Shown here: positions 9,328 through 20,786 of the stretch, piece after piece
Position numbering within the stretch: position 1 is the stretch's first letter
How the letters are laid out: each line of letters opens with the position of its first letter
Assembly (NCBI GenBank): GCA_028386065.3
Contig: JAKUCV010002368.1
Coordinates: 240,478 to 304,477, forward strand
Direction: 5' to 3'
DNA length: 64,000 bases
Source: Turnera subulata
Taxonomy: Eukaryota; Streptophyta; Magnoliopsida; Malpighiales; Passifloraceae
Position numbers and translations under genes: made by a program
The notes under the pieces: model-generated
What the model saw: only the letters and a program-made list of their open reading frames with translations
Database searches by the model: none
What the model was told of the DNA's origin: nothing

Positions 9328-11503
9328 TGTAACGACCCGGGTAAAATTTATGTTTTTACCGGGACTGTAAAAGCTTTGTACAGTAATTTACCGAATAAAA
9401 ATAACCTTTGGTAATTATTTTAGGAAAACCGAGCATCGGATTTCAATTCCGAGTCTCACTCCATACTCCGGATATTTTTGTGGAATTTCCGGGATGAGTT
9501 GGAATTTTTCGAATTTTTGAAGCTGCGAAAAGACAATTATGCCCCTGGGTAAGTTTTTGTCGCAGAAAGAGTTAGAAGGGCAGTTAAGTCATTTTGCCGG
9601 TCCAGATATTTCCTTTTTAATTATGTTACACATAGTCAATATGTTGCACTAATTAGAAGAATTGATACGTTGTCGGCCATGGAATTTTATTCTTTCTTTC
9701 CAGCTTATAACCTTGCAAAATTTTCAATCAATTGGTATGGAAACACTTACCTCTGCTTTGCCTCTGCAAGCAAAAAAAAAACCAGAAACCTTCCTACCCT
9801 CTGCACAAAAATTCTGCCCAGCTTAATACCTTACCCTATTAATCTTTTAAGAAAAAAAAAATATATTCATATATAAATATTTTAGCAAAATAAAGATGGT
9901 TGGAAATTTCTTGGAAGTAGAAGTAATAAATAGTAAATAGTAACAATTTACGGAATTAACGAAATAATTATCCTTTAATAATATTTTTAAGGAATTAAGA
10001 TAAATGCTGATCTAGACGTGCAATTAAATCCTAGGAAAATTATTTTTAATAGTTAGCACCTTTGAATATAAATTGTGGTAGTAATTTTTGAGGAGAAATA
10101 AATGAAAATACGTTAGCAATTGAAGAAATATTTTATGACAAAAATATTTTTGGGAAATACGGTAGGAAGGTATATACACGGAATATGATTATATTTGTGA
10201 GGATAAATGAAATAAGTCCTCGACACAATATTACTTAGAAATATGTAATTAGTCAATAAAAGTTATTCCGGGAAATACAAACTTATAAAATAAACAAGGA
10301 AAGGGTATTATCAAAGTAATACCAGAATAATAACCAGGTATAAATACAGTATAAAATTTTGACGCAGGAATAATAATTAGTGAATGATGATGATAACGGG
10401 GTTCATCGGGACGTAAACGAATCGGATTAGCTTTATTTTTACGGTATAGCATCATTTACATTTATGTGCATCCTATGTGAATATGTGCTATTATTTGCAA
10501 TATAGGAGCTGATCAGGAACAGCATCCCGAGGAACCGGAGCCGGGACAGTTTGAGGATTTTCAGGAGTAGGGAAATCGGCTAAGGTGAGGATGGATAACC
10601 TTTGATATGTCGCACATGATACTGTGTTTGTTCTTCTGTGATTATTTTGCCTGATTGAACTGCTGAGCCAATTGAGTTTGATTGTGATATTATTGCTGTT
10701 GTGGTTGATTTATTGATTGTGGAATTATTGTTTTGATGAGATAACTGATATTTGGAAGTTGTGTTGACGACTTATTTGTCACTAGGAAAGTAGTGGTATG
10801 ACTGATAGGTTAGAGACTGTTTTGTGGTGGCTATGATCTGGTTACTTATGTTAAGCATGTCTATGCTTGGGATGTCTATCCCGTTATTATATTTTTGGGA
10901 TGTCTATCCCTGGGTTACTATTTTGGGATGTCGATCCCTGGATTGATCTAGCACCCAGAACATGTTGATAACCAGGTCTGACCCCTAGCTTGTCCAGTGA
11001 CAGGGCCCGAAAGATAAAACTTGATAATATTTAAGCATTCTTTTGGTCTTGGCTCAGTTATTTATCTGGTTGTATCTTGTTATGATTTTGCTGGAATTTT
11101 ACTTCGAAAGTATTGTGTTGCCTGCATATTACTGTTTATCTTTCGTCGGTGAGCACTTCGGACTCACCCCTCGCCTGCGGGGTTTCATCCCGTAGGATGA
11201 GTTGTTCGTAGTACAGGTACGAGGTTCGGCCAGCCGCTGTTTCTGTTTCACCAGTCCCCGGATCCATACCTCCGCTGCATCTCATTCTAAGTCTTCCGCT
11301 GCTGATATTTTATATGATGTTGTATTATATATTTCTGCTACTGTTGTTGTGGTTTGAATAATGGTCTCCGGGTTCGGGTGACGGATGTTGTATTTGAGAT
11401 TACGTATACTGTATGCTATTTTGTATGTACTGTCTGCTACTGTAATAAGAACAGTTCTGGCACGTGTTTACTGTGTACGGTAAATACGGGTCGGGGCGCT
11501 TCA
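9328..11503 (+). mobile_element. Gypsy solo LTR (long-LTR family 1)
   Basis: Starts TGTAACGACCCGGG and ends CGGGTCGGGGCGCTTCA. It is flanked by a perfect 5-bp duplication GAAAA (9323-9327 and 11504-11508) and has no internal coding, so it is a solo LTR of 2176 bp. It shares its ends and interior landmarks with the LTRs at 55546-58426 (minus) and 41967-43732 (plus): the GGGAT dyads, a segment around CTAGCTTGTCCAGTGAC, and GGTGAGCACTTCGGACTCACC. Confidence 0.88.
10852..10938 (+). repeat. Array of four short dyads in the Gypsy solo LTR
   Basis: AAGCATGTCTATGCTT (about 10852-10867), GGGATGTCTATCCC (10869-10882 and 10897-10910) and GGGATGTCGATCCC (10925-10938). Each has complementary 5-6 base arms around a 4-base centre. 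Related arrays lie in the other family members at 43064-43103 and 56135-56513. Confidence 0.85.
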
Positions 11504-11711
11504 GAAAAGCCCTTCAAACAAGCTCAAAATGGGCGGGGAAGGCACCCAAAAATCCTCATAAATCATCCCCATATTTGTGGAATCGTCTTAAGTTGGAGTT
11601 GCACGGGTAGATTTGGAGATAGCTCGGGAGCGCTCGTTCTAAGGGCCAATTGGCGCGCCCACGGTGCCCATTGGCTCGCCAATGGCGGCCACTATAGGCC
11701 AATTGGCTCGC
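11504..11711. other. Unassigned flank with CCAATTGGC motifs
   Basis: Between the solo LTR and the next LTR lie several GGCCAATTGGC-like and CCATTGGCTCGCCAATGG palindromic motifs (11645-11710). No coding signal is visible. Similar motifs occur inside the non-autonomous element near 62900. Confidence 0.5.
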
Positions 11712-13802
11712 TGATAGCTGCCCGCAAGTATACAGGATTGTTGTAGCAGATAAGGTCGTCTCACAGGGATCTTAGCGAAGTACTACTTAACCAAGCAATT
11801 TGTGATTATCTAGAGGAATCGAAGTTTGAGAGGAATTGATGTTTGAAAAAAAAAAAACTAAAGCGAGTAGAAACAAGATTAAAATCAATATTATAAAGTA
11901 TCTAGGACTTCGGAGAATTCCTTGCCAATATTTCCACACAATTAAGCTTCGCATAAGCAGACTATGCACTGTCACCATATAGCTAGCCTACATAAAATCT
12001 ATGAGTTAAAATCTGAAATTAAACTTTTTTAAAAGAATCAGGAATTCTAAACTAGATCGATAGCCTACTCTCACAGTTCTATAAAATCCCTTCCTAATTT
12101 ATTTCCAGTATCCATTTGCTAGTGATAAAATAAACTAAGAGCATTAAGAAATTTCCCTACTTAATCTCCAATAAAAAGCACGCCTCCCTCGAGGTTGGTT
12201 TTTATAGCCCGGTTTATGTTTTTCTATAGGTAAACGACGTTGTCACTTAATGTTCGCCTATTATGGATTTATGCTAAATGGTAATCAGGCAACTAACATA
12301 GTTAAGTTTCATAAACCGAATTAAAGAAGATTAAAATCAGAAAGTAATACCAAAAAAAAATGTACACTGTACATATAAAAATTCTTCAACTCATTTTATG
12401 AGTTAAGTCGATTTTTGTATTACTTTGTACGCTCCAATTGCTTTTTTGTGAGATCGTTTTTTCCATAAGCATGGAAACATTAACAAGTTCATCCCCTAAT
12501 CCTAGACAAGAATTTTAGCAAGACATAAAGAAAAAAACAAACACTTGGAAACAATTCATCATATTGAATTCAAGGTAGAAAATAAATTACAAGGATAAAT
12601 AAACCAACCTTGAACAAAGTAGGAGAGAACTTCCAAGCTAAAATACTTTCCAAAGTGCCAAAGCTTAAATTCTAATGTTTACAAGAAGCCAAAAGCTGAA
12701 AGGAAATTCTAAGCTAACTAATGCTACTTTTTTTTTGTGTTTTGCCGAATGTAGAAAGCCAAGACGAGCTTGATGCCTTGTTCCTTGCTTGTCATGTCTT
12801 TTATAGTAGGAGGGGACCATCCTGGGTGGCTGGAAATGGATGTAGGTGGCGCCAAAAGTAGAGCATGTGTGGCTCCTCACTTTTGTGCCAAAAATGGGAA
12901 GTGGAGGACCACTTCTTCCCTCCAAAATTAGCAACCAGGACCAACTCCTTCCCTCCATTTTCCATGCAACGTGAGTGTTGACCTTGTTTTATGCATGAGG
13001 CGCGACATCACTTGGACTAATTCCCTTGGATGACATCAGAAAGCAAGAGCCTCAAACTAAGCAGAATTGGATGTGCTCTCACGTGATGGGTTCTTCAAAG
13101 TTTAGGCTTCTTCACTCCTTTGTTTCTTTCTTCTCCACCATGGGCTTTGGGGTACCATAAATGGGTCCATCATGAATCTGGGCCACTCTTGTATGGATCC
13201 TTGGCCCAAGTCCAGGGAGGCTTTGTCCGGTCTGCCACGTGTCCACAGGTTGCCCATGCTGAAACAATTCACATGGGCAGCCTGTGCTGGAACTGCCCAT
13301 TTTGTCCGAAAAAGTCCAGTTTTTATTTTCAAAATCTATAAAACATGTAAAAACCTGAAGAAAAGGAAATATAAAGATAAAAAGGAGAAAAATACTAAAA
13401 ACAAGATGGAATAATAAAATAAACAATATTTTATAAGCTAAAAGCCATTGAAAAGACCCGTGAAAAGAGTGCAAAATGCGCACTCCTCACCACCCCAAAC
13501 ATAAGATTTTGCTTGTTCCCAAATAATTATCATGAAAAATTGGGATGAAAACGTCTTCCTCGTTGCCCATGCTGAAACAATTCACATGGGCAGCCTGTGC
13601 TGGAACTGCCCATTTTGTCCGAAAAAGTCCAGCTTTTATTTTCAAAATCTATAAAACATGTAAAAACCTGAAGAAAAGGAAATATAAAGATAAAAAGGAG
13701 AAAAATACTAAAAACAAGATGGAATAATAAAACAAACAATATTTTATAAGCTAAAAGCCATTGAAAAGACCCGTGAAAAGAGTGCAAAATGCGCACTCCT
13801 CA
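11712..13802 (-). repeat. Athila/Tat-like LTR (minus strand) with internal duplication
   Basis: On the minus strand the LTR would start TGAGGAGTGCGCATTTTGCA at 13802, directly after a purine-rich GTTTGGGGTGG, a plausible polypurine tract. It would end at GCAGCTATCA (11712). A TATA box (CTATAAAAGACATG) lies near 12800 on the minus strand. The end segment with AAGACGACC/TACTTGCGGG-like sequence is reminiscent of Athila LTR ends. No target duplication is visible and no internal coding is attached, so boundaries are provisional. Confidence 0.5.
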
Positions 13803-13877
13803 CCACCCCAAACATAAGATTTTGCTTGTCCCCAAATAATTATCATGAAAAACTGGGATGAAAACGTCTTCCTCGTT
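13251..13877. repeat. 313-bp tandem duplication across the LTR/internal junction
   Basis: TGCCCATGCTGAAACAATTC starts at 13251 and again at 13564. The two units (13251-13563, 13564-13877) differ at only a handful of bases by eye. The unit contains the LTR start and the adjacent polypurine tract, so both are present twice. The near identity implies a recent event. Confidence 0.9.
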
Positions 13878-14101
13878 GGAGTCATTGGACCCTAACCGGC
13901 CAAAGTTACATGTGAAACCTCCAAAGAGTCACGAAGGAGACCCACGATCCAACCTACATTCATTCCTTCTCGGTCATAAATCGAGTTAATATATATTGTT
14001 TCTGTAACCTGCACAACATATCCACTATGGTATAAGATGATACAGAGATAGCTTGAAAGCCATTAATTATCACCATGAAAGCACTTAACATTACTCGGAA
14101 A

Positions 14102-14676
14102 TTATGCAAGAATAAGAATGCAACTCTCCTGTTTAGAAGATAGATATTCAAAACCAGCATTAATGACATTCACCAAGGGCCAAACAGAAGAAACAATTAC
14201 CAAAAGAGTGTGCTCAAACTGAGCACTGCGCTTGCCATCAGCAGTGACTGCCGTCCATCCATCAGGCCACATCCGATCACGCCAAACCCCTAATGAGGAC
14301 AACTGCTTAGCATAGGTTACATAGAAGATGTCATGTAATTAAAGTTAAACAACTGATAAACTACCTGCATTGACCATGGGCTCAATGGTGAAGGTTTGTC
14401 CAGCATTCATCACACCAACTGCTTTATTTTCTGCTTGGGTTTAAAGAATAATTGACTAACAAACCTCAAAACAATAACTAAAAACACAGAATGTTACTAG
14501 AATTATATTGGCAGCTTTTCATTTTCGACAATGTAGAAGTCTGAAACAAGGATGAACTTCAATGTAAACAGTGATGTAATATTAAGGTCCGACTAACTTA
14601 GGATACTTCCATAATGTAAAATATCTGGCTCACAGTGGAAGAGTTCTCCAATACCATGACCGCAATATGATTTGAC
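14102..14676 (-). pseudogene. Methionine aminopeptidase type 1 C-terminal exons (truncated gene fragment)
   Basis: Three consecutive exons with GT-AG borders can be read: 14676-14607 (VKSYCGHGIGELFHCEP...), 14430-14365 (NKAVGVMNAGQTFTIEPMVN) and 14289-14201 ([20 protein letters not shown], then [10 protein letters not shown]). Codon phases agree across both introns. The metal-ligand motifs of the family are visible: His in GHGIG, Glu in TIEP and Glu in QFEH. A possible last exon (14128-14102) reads only ESCILILA before a stop and does not resemble the usual C-terminus. The first exon's end (EPDILHYG) is also divergent. The N-terminal two thirds of the enzyme, which removes initiator methionine in the cytosol, is not found to the right. 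Because introns persist, this is a DNA-level gene fragment, not a retrocopy. Confidence 0.8.
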
Positions 14677-15653
14677 CTGTTCTCGATCGGAAAAAAAAAA
14701 AGAAGAAAAACAACCAAAATTATGACTAACTATATCCACATGAGTCATCTGCCAGTAGTCATATGCCTTAATTTTGAATTGACTAATTAAACTGTTCAAT
14801 ACCCTAGCCCAAAGTTCTCCACTCTCCCCTAGTCTTCAGGCAATTTCGGCCTGTAATTTATAGGCAAGGACTATCCCTTACAATCAGCTGATAGGATACC
14901 TATGTATCTAAAACAAGCAGTTTTGTTAAACAAGGAGCTTATAGTTGCGAAAATAACCAATGATTTACAATCTATCATTAATTAAAGATTTGTATTATAC
15001 AACCAAAGATGCTTGATTATCTAACACGTCTTTACATTTTTCTGTTGTAAGCACTTTGTTGGGGAGTTGCGGTGAAGATATGTCTGGAAAAGGTGGCCAC
15101 TAGAATATCTGCGGCAAATTGGTATTAAGCTAGAAAGGCTATACGTGATATATCCCAATGCATTATTTCTACCTACTATGACTTGGCCATGGCACATTTT
15201 GCCTTAACAAGACTTGATTGAGAGCACCGAAAGCAAGCCTCCAATTGTACTTTGAGCCAGATTCTGGTGTCCGACTCCTTGCAACGTCGGAGGCATGCGT
15301 TATCAAATGGAAGATTACACAAATATCCGTGCGTGTTAACAACTTGTCACTTATTTAGAACTAGTCCAAATAAGTCCAGTTCAGGCACTTCCCAACTTCC
15401 ATGGCCTAACAACATCCAAAATTATTGTTCCGCCAGTAGGTCTCAACTCTCCAACTACTGGTACGTACGGTTTGGAGGTCCTGGCGGTCATATGTGGGTA
15501 ACCTGGCCTGTATTAGCAATAAATTAGTTTCAAACAGATATATAGTACATGATCTTTGTCATTTACCAAGTGGAGGCCATTGGCCGAGCCAATGGAGGGA
15601 ATAAACTTGGTTGAATTCATAGAAAATTTGTCTGGAAAAGGTAGCCAACTTGG
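14677..15653. other. No recognised feature
   Basis: Searched for the missing upstream exons of the methionine aminopeptidase and for retroelement domains; none is evident. Two short related phrases (GTCTGGAAAAGGTRGCCA) occur at about 15082 and 15630. Confidence 0.5.
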
Positions 15654-17936
15654 TGTAAGTATCCGGGTATACAAACTAGGAGATAAAACATGCAGCGAAA
15701 AAACCCGGAACTAATGGAGGATCCAAGTGAAACGGGATAAACCGAATAACAAGGATTTCATACCTTATTTGGTCGAGTTCTTTCACTCAACTGTTGAGCC
15801 GAATCAGCAAGAACCAGACAAAAATTCGATTCCTCTACAGTATCCACACGGACTGTTGATGACTGCCAGCGACCGTCACACGATCACTGACCCGAGCACT
15901 CCCGTGTCGCAGTGCTAGCTGCAAAAACCCGAGAGAGAGAGCCTGGAGTGTTTGATGTGTTTTGACGAAAATGATGTATATGTGCTAATCACGCATTAAC
16001 CTACATCTTTCACATATATATATCATATATATATAAAGCATAGTTTATTTAGACATTGGCCAACATAATCATGCATTAACTTTCGTGATTGTGTCTTTAC
16101 TTTAATCATGTATCATATACATGATTATGTCTCCACTATGTATTAATCATATATATCAACATATATATAAAATTGGAATAAATTGTTTTTTCGTCCCTGT
16201 GTAATGCCTCAAAGTTGGATTTCATCCTCGCTTAGGATTTTGGCCTCTTTTCATCCCTCCGTTCGACCCTTTTGGTTCTTCCGGCCGAAATCCGGCGAGA
16301 ATCGCTGACATGACACATTTTCTGGTGCCACATCAGCTTTGTAGGTCCCAAAGATATCAGTCCAACAAAAAAACCAAACTCGATCGACCCGAACTGTTCG
16401 CCCACCAAATTGACTCATTAATATATTTTGTCTTATAATAAAATCAATTTATAATAGAAAATAAATTCTATTTTAATATGTTTTAATTAATTTTAATAAA
16501 GTATATGTACATATATGTATATATAAGGAAACAAGAAAAATAAGATATTTTTGAATTTTTTTATTAAATATAAAATAAAACAATATATATTATGTTTAAT
16601 TATTTTAGAAATAGGCTAACTTTATTATTCAAATTATTTGTATAATTAAAAATAATAAAATTATATTTTGGATTCTGGGTTATTTAGGTGGGCGGAATCG
16701 GTAGGGTGGATCCTGGTTTGGTTTTGGGTTTTTCCTGACATGTGGGAACCAAAAATCTGACGTGGCGTCGGAAAACATGCCACGTTAGCGATTTTTGCCG
16801 GATTCTGGCCAGACGAACCAAACGGGTCGAACGGAGGGATGAAAAAAGGCCAAAATCCTACACGAGGATGAAATCCAACTTTGAGGCCTCACATAGGGAC
16901 GAAAAAATGCTTTAATCCATATAAAATTACACATCCTTTTATTCTTTTGGACAATAATTCGGGATCAATAATTCTGGTAACTAGTGAACCGATCCAACCC
17001 AAATAACCCGGTCGAAATATGGTCCAACCATGGTCTAACCACTAGCTCGAATCAACAGCTCTATGTGTGTGACCCTGTAGGCACTTGTCACGTTGGTAAT
17101 AATTATAAAGTCTTATTTATAATTATAAACAGTGAGCGGTTTCTAGCAACACATCGTTGCTACCTAAGTGACAAGATCAGTACTGATTCATCATGCCTTA
17201 GAAAAATGTCATTGTCCTTTCCTCTCATAATATCAAGATCAAACACGAGACATGGAATATGTCATTCTCGTTTATGTTTAACCTAAGGTTTCTTGATCGC
17301 TGTGTTAACTGCATAAAATAGATACAAATGGTATCCCCATATCACTTAATCTGAGTATGGCCATGCATTTACAGTTCAACTATATCAAGGGGCCCAACTG
17401 ATAATATTCTCATTATATTGGCTGGACGAATTCCATCTTGATCATACAAAACTCACTACACATTATATCATGTACCCAATAATTACTCTTAGGTCTACTC
17501 AATTACGAATGACCAAGAGTAATATCAAAGTATATGACTCACGTGTTGGGAACCTTGATGATCTCAGGTCTAAGGACAGTACATATAAGAATCACTAATG
17601 ACAACATATAAAAGTCCATGTAGTGTTCTTATGTCGGGTCAGTCCAGTTCACAAGTTTTCTAACTTGTACCCGTATGTAGAACTCAAACCTCATATAATT
17701 CTCAAGATATGCTAGTCTTAATTTATTATTACAACCCATCCATAATAATAATCGACTAGTGATATTTCAAGAATATAAAATATTCTTAGGTTATAAATAT
17801 GTTCAAGCATTTTTCATAGAAATAAATAAACAAACATATTTATTGGAATAAAACCTTAATCAAAATACATGACTTAAAATGTAATATAATCATCCAATGA
17901 TTGGCTTTAGGGCATTACTCTAACAATCTACCACTT
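15654..17936 (-). repeat. 3' LTR of Copia A, containing a MULE-like insertion
   Basis: On the minus strand it starts TGTTAGAGTAATGCCC at 17936, just after a purine tract (GCAAGTGGTAGAT), and ends ACTTACA at 15654. Without the 744-bp insert and one copy of its 10-bp target duplication the LTR is about 1.53 kb, like the solo LTR at 45258-46782. Confidence 0.85.
16175..16918. mobile_element. MULE-like non-autonomous TIR element
   Basis: The ends are long inverted repeats of at least 150 bp. The left end reads GGAATAAATTGTTTTTTCGT and the right end, reverse complemented, GGATTAAAGCATTTTTTCGT. Both continue with CCTCAAAGTTGGATTTCATC. The element is flanked by a 10-bp duplication ATATAAAATT (16165-16174 and 16919-16928). 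Long TIRs with 9-10-bp duplications are typical of Mutator-like elements. The 744 bp contains no transposase. The central part is AT-rich. Confidence 0.82.
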
Positions 17937-17951
17937 GCACTAAAGCCAATC

Positions 17952-19445
17952 TGTTAGTTATATGCCCAAAAGCCAATCTATGGATGATTGTAGTCATATA
18001 TACTTTGAGGTTATTCCAATAAATATGATTATGAGATAATTGCTTGCACATATTTATAACCCTAGTTCATATTTGATATATTCTTAAATGTCCATAGTCG
18101 GTTATTATTACGGATGGGTTGTAATAATAAATTAAGACTAGCGTATGTTGAGAATTTATATGTGATATGAATTCAACATACGGGTACAAGTTAGAGAACT
18201 TGTGGACCGGACCGACCCACATAGGAACACTACATGGAACGTTATATGTATGTCATTAGTGTTTCTTATAGATGTATTGTCCTTCGACCTGAGATCGTCA
18301 AGGTATCCAACATATGAATCATGTACTTTGATATTATTCCTAGTCATCCGTAACTGGGTGGACATAAGGGTAATCATTTTGTACATGATGATTATGTAGT
18401 GGGTTTTGATTGATCAAGAGGGGATTCGTCCGACCCATATAACGGGTATATTATCGGATGGTTTCTTGATAGAGTTGAAATGTTAAATGCATGGCCATGC
18501 TCGGATTAGGTGATATGGTGATATCACGGGTATCCGTTTTATACAGTTATCTCGAGGATCAAGAAACATAGATTAAACATATACGAGATTGGCATATTCC
18601 ATGTTTCGTGTTTGAACTTGATGATGGGACGAAAGGACGATGACATGTTCCGAGGCATAGAGAATCAGTACTGATCTTGTCGTTCGGGTAGCAATGATGT
18701 GTTGCTAGACGCCGCTCTTTGCTTATAATTGTAAAATGAGATTTTACAATTATTGTCGAACGTTACAAGTGCCTACAGGGTCGTTTTGGGATCAATAATT
18801 AAGTGAACCGTGGTTGGACCAGGTGTGGTTGGACCGTGGTTTGACTATGGTTGAACCAGGGTCGTTTTGGGATCAATAATTAAGTGAATTATTTATCAGA
18901 CATAAGCTGTGGTGAATTGTGGTCTGATTATGTTTAGTGGGAGACAATGGTTATGATGGACATCACCATTGGTCCACCTTGTTGGCCATTAGGCTAATTC
19001 TTTATGCATTATGGATGGAAGTGGGGAAGAGTTAAGTGATTAGATCACTCTCCTGCCTCTCTCACGTTTTTGGATCAGTTTCAGACCTCTCTATCTTCCT
19101 CTCAACCTCTCTTCTTCTTTGTGAAAGAAGGAAGAGAACCAAACACCCAAAAACACATAGCCCCGGTTTACTCTTGCTAGCACATCAGTCCGGGGAGCTC
19201 GAAGCTTGACTCGTGTGACGACTCCAAACTGATCACGGTTCGTGTGGATACCGTAGAGGAGCCAGGCCGTTGTCTTGCTCTTGCTGATTTCGTCCAGCAT
19301 TTAGGTGAAAGATCCTAATACTACAGGTACGAAAATTTTGTTATACGGTTTATGCATGCTTCACTTGGTTCTTGGTTAAGTTTCCTTGTTTCTGCTGCAT
19401 ATTGTGCTTGTTATGAGTGTCATAATAGTTCTAGGGTAACTTACA
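17952..19445 (+). repeat. 5' LTR of Copia B
   Basis: Begins TGTTAGTTATATGCCC and ends GGTAACTTACA. It contains the conserved family block with TGTTGCTAGACGCCGCTC (near 18710) and an imperfect inverted repeat around TAAAATGAGATTTTACAATT. A local duplication of the GATCAATAATTAAGTGAA segment (18790, 18870) is absent from the 3' LTR. Confidence 0.92.
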
Positions 19446-19446
19446 G

Positions 19447-19459
19447 TGGTAGCGGAGCC
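19447..19459 (+). other. Primer binding site of Copia B
   Basis: TGGTAGCGGAGCC begins one base after the LTR. It resembles, but departs from, the common plant Met-tRNA PBS TGGTATCAGAGC. The same variant recurs in other elements of this window. Confidence 0.65.
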
Positions 19460-19762
19460 TCTTGTGAAGCTCTAAACCGGATTTATGTGCATATGTTGAT
19501 ATGTTCATGCATATAGATATGATATGTTATATGTGATATAGCTTGAACATGCTAGGCATATGTGATATGTTGTTTTCAAATATGTATATGTGATATATGT
19601 ATTGATGATGATGTTTGTCAAAAGAGTTTAGACAAAGAGAACTTGATTGGTATGTGATATCAATCAAGGAGTTCTTGGCAGTAAGTCGAAAGAGTTCGAC
19701 TAGGAAAAACCGAGTGTCGATTTGTGTTTAGAACGATTCTAGTTCAAGTTCCGCAGGCCCAG

Positions 19763-20019
19763 AACATCGATGTTGGTAGGACTAACATCGATGTTCATGT
19801 ATTGATTAGCCTTTGCCGAGCCGAATTAACATCGATGTTCTAAGTAGGCTGGTTTTGGCCGAATCAAAATAACATCGATGTTGAGTTATCAACATCGATG
19901 TTGACTTGAAGAGGCCTTGGCAGAACTCTCAAAACATCGATGTTTAAGAGTTAAACATCGATGTTATTTGAGCTCGGCCAAATTGTTTTGAGTTCCAGAG
20001 CTCCAACAACATCGATGTT
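19763..20019 (+). repeat. Array of eight identical 12-bp palindromes in the Copia B leader
   Basis: AACATCGATGTT occurs exactly at 19763, 19784, 19828, 19871, 19891, 19933, 19954 and 20008. Start-to-start distances are 21, 44, 43, 20, 42, 21 and 54, all close to multiples of 10.5. The sequence between sites is unrelated, so this is not a simple tandem repeat. The array lies between PBS and gag and stops 11 bases before the N gap, so more copies may be missing. Confidence 0.93.
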
Positions 20020-20030
20020 GTAATGTCCAA

Positions 20031-20761
20031 NNNNNNNNNNNNNNNNNNNNNNNNNNNNNNNNNNNNNNNNNNNNNNNNNNNNNNNNNNNNNNNNNNNNNN
20101 NNNNNNNNNNNNNNNNNNNNNNNNNNNNNNNNNNNNNNNNNNNNNNNNNNNNNNNNNNNNNNNNNNNNNNNNNNNNNNNNNNNNNNNNNNNNNNNNNNNN
20201 NNNNNNNNNNNNNNNNNNNNNNNNNNNNNNNNNNNNNNNNNNNNNNNNNNNNNNNNNNNNNNNNNNNNNNNNNNNNNNNNNNNNNNNNNNNNNNNNNNNN
20301 NNNNNNNNNNNNNNNNNNNNNNNNNNNNNNNNNNNNNNNNNNNNNNNNNNNNNNNNNNNNNNNNNNNNNNNNNNNNNNNNNNNNNNNNNNNNNNNNNNNN
20401 NNNNNNNNNNNNNNNNNNNNNNNNNNNNNNNNNNNNNNNNNNNNNNNNNNNNNNNNNNNNNNNNNNNNNNNNNNNNNNNNNNNNNNNNNNNNNNNNNNNN
20501 NNNNNNNNNNNNNNNNNNNNNNNNNNNNNNNNNNNNNNNNNNNNNNNNNNNNNNNNNNNNNNNNNNNNNNNNNNNNNNNNNNNNNNNNNNNNNNNNNNNN
20601 NNNNNNNNNNNNNNNNNNNNNNNNNNNNNNNNNNNNNNNNNNNNNNNNNNNNNNNNNNNNNNNNNNNNNNNNNNNNNNNNNNNNNNNNNNNNNNNNNNNN
20701 NNNNNNNNNNNNNNNNNNNNNNNNNNNNNNNNNNNNNNNNNNNNNNNNNNNNNNNNNNNNN
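20031..20761. other. Assembly gap (731 N)
   Basis: Unknown sequence between the palindrome array and gag of Copia B. Open frames spanning the Ns are meaningless. Confidence 1.
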
Positions 20762-20786
20762 AGTTGATCTTTGTTGTAGAATTACC

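Noticed and set aside
19763..20019. CRISPR-like reading of the AACATCGATGTT array
   Set aside because: Units are only 12 bp, spacers vary from 8 to 42 bp, there are no cas genes and the setting is a plant retrotransposon leader.
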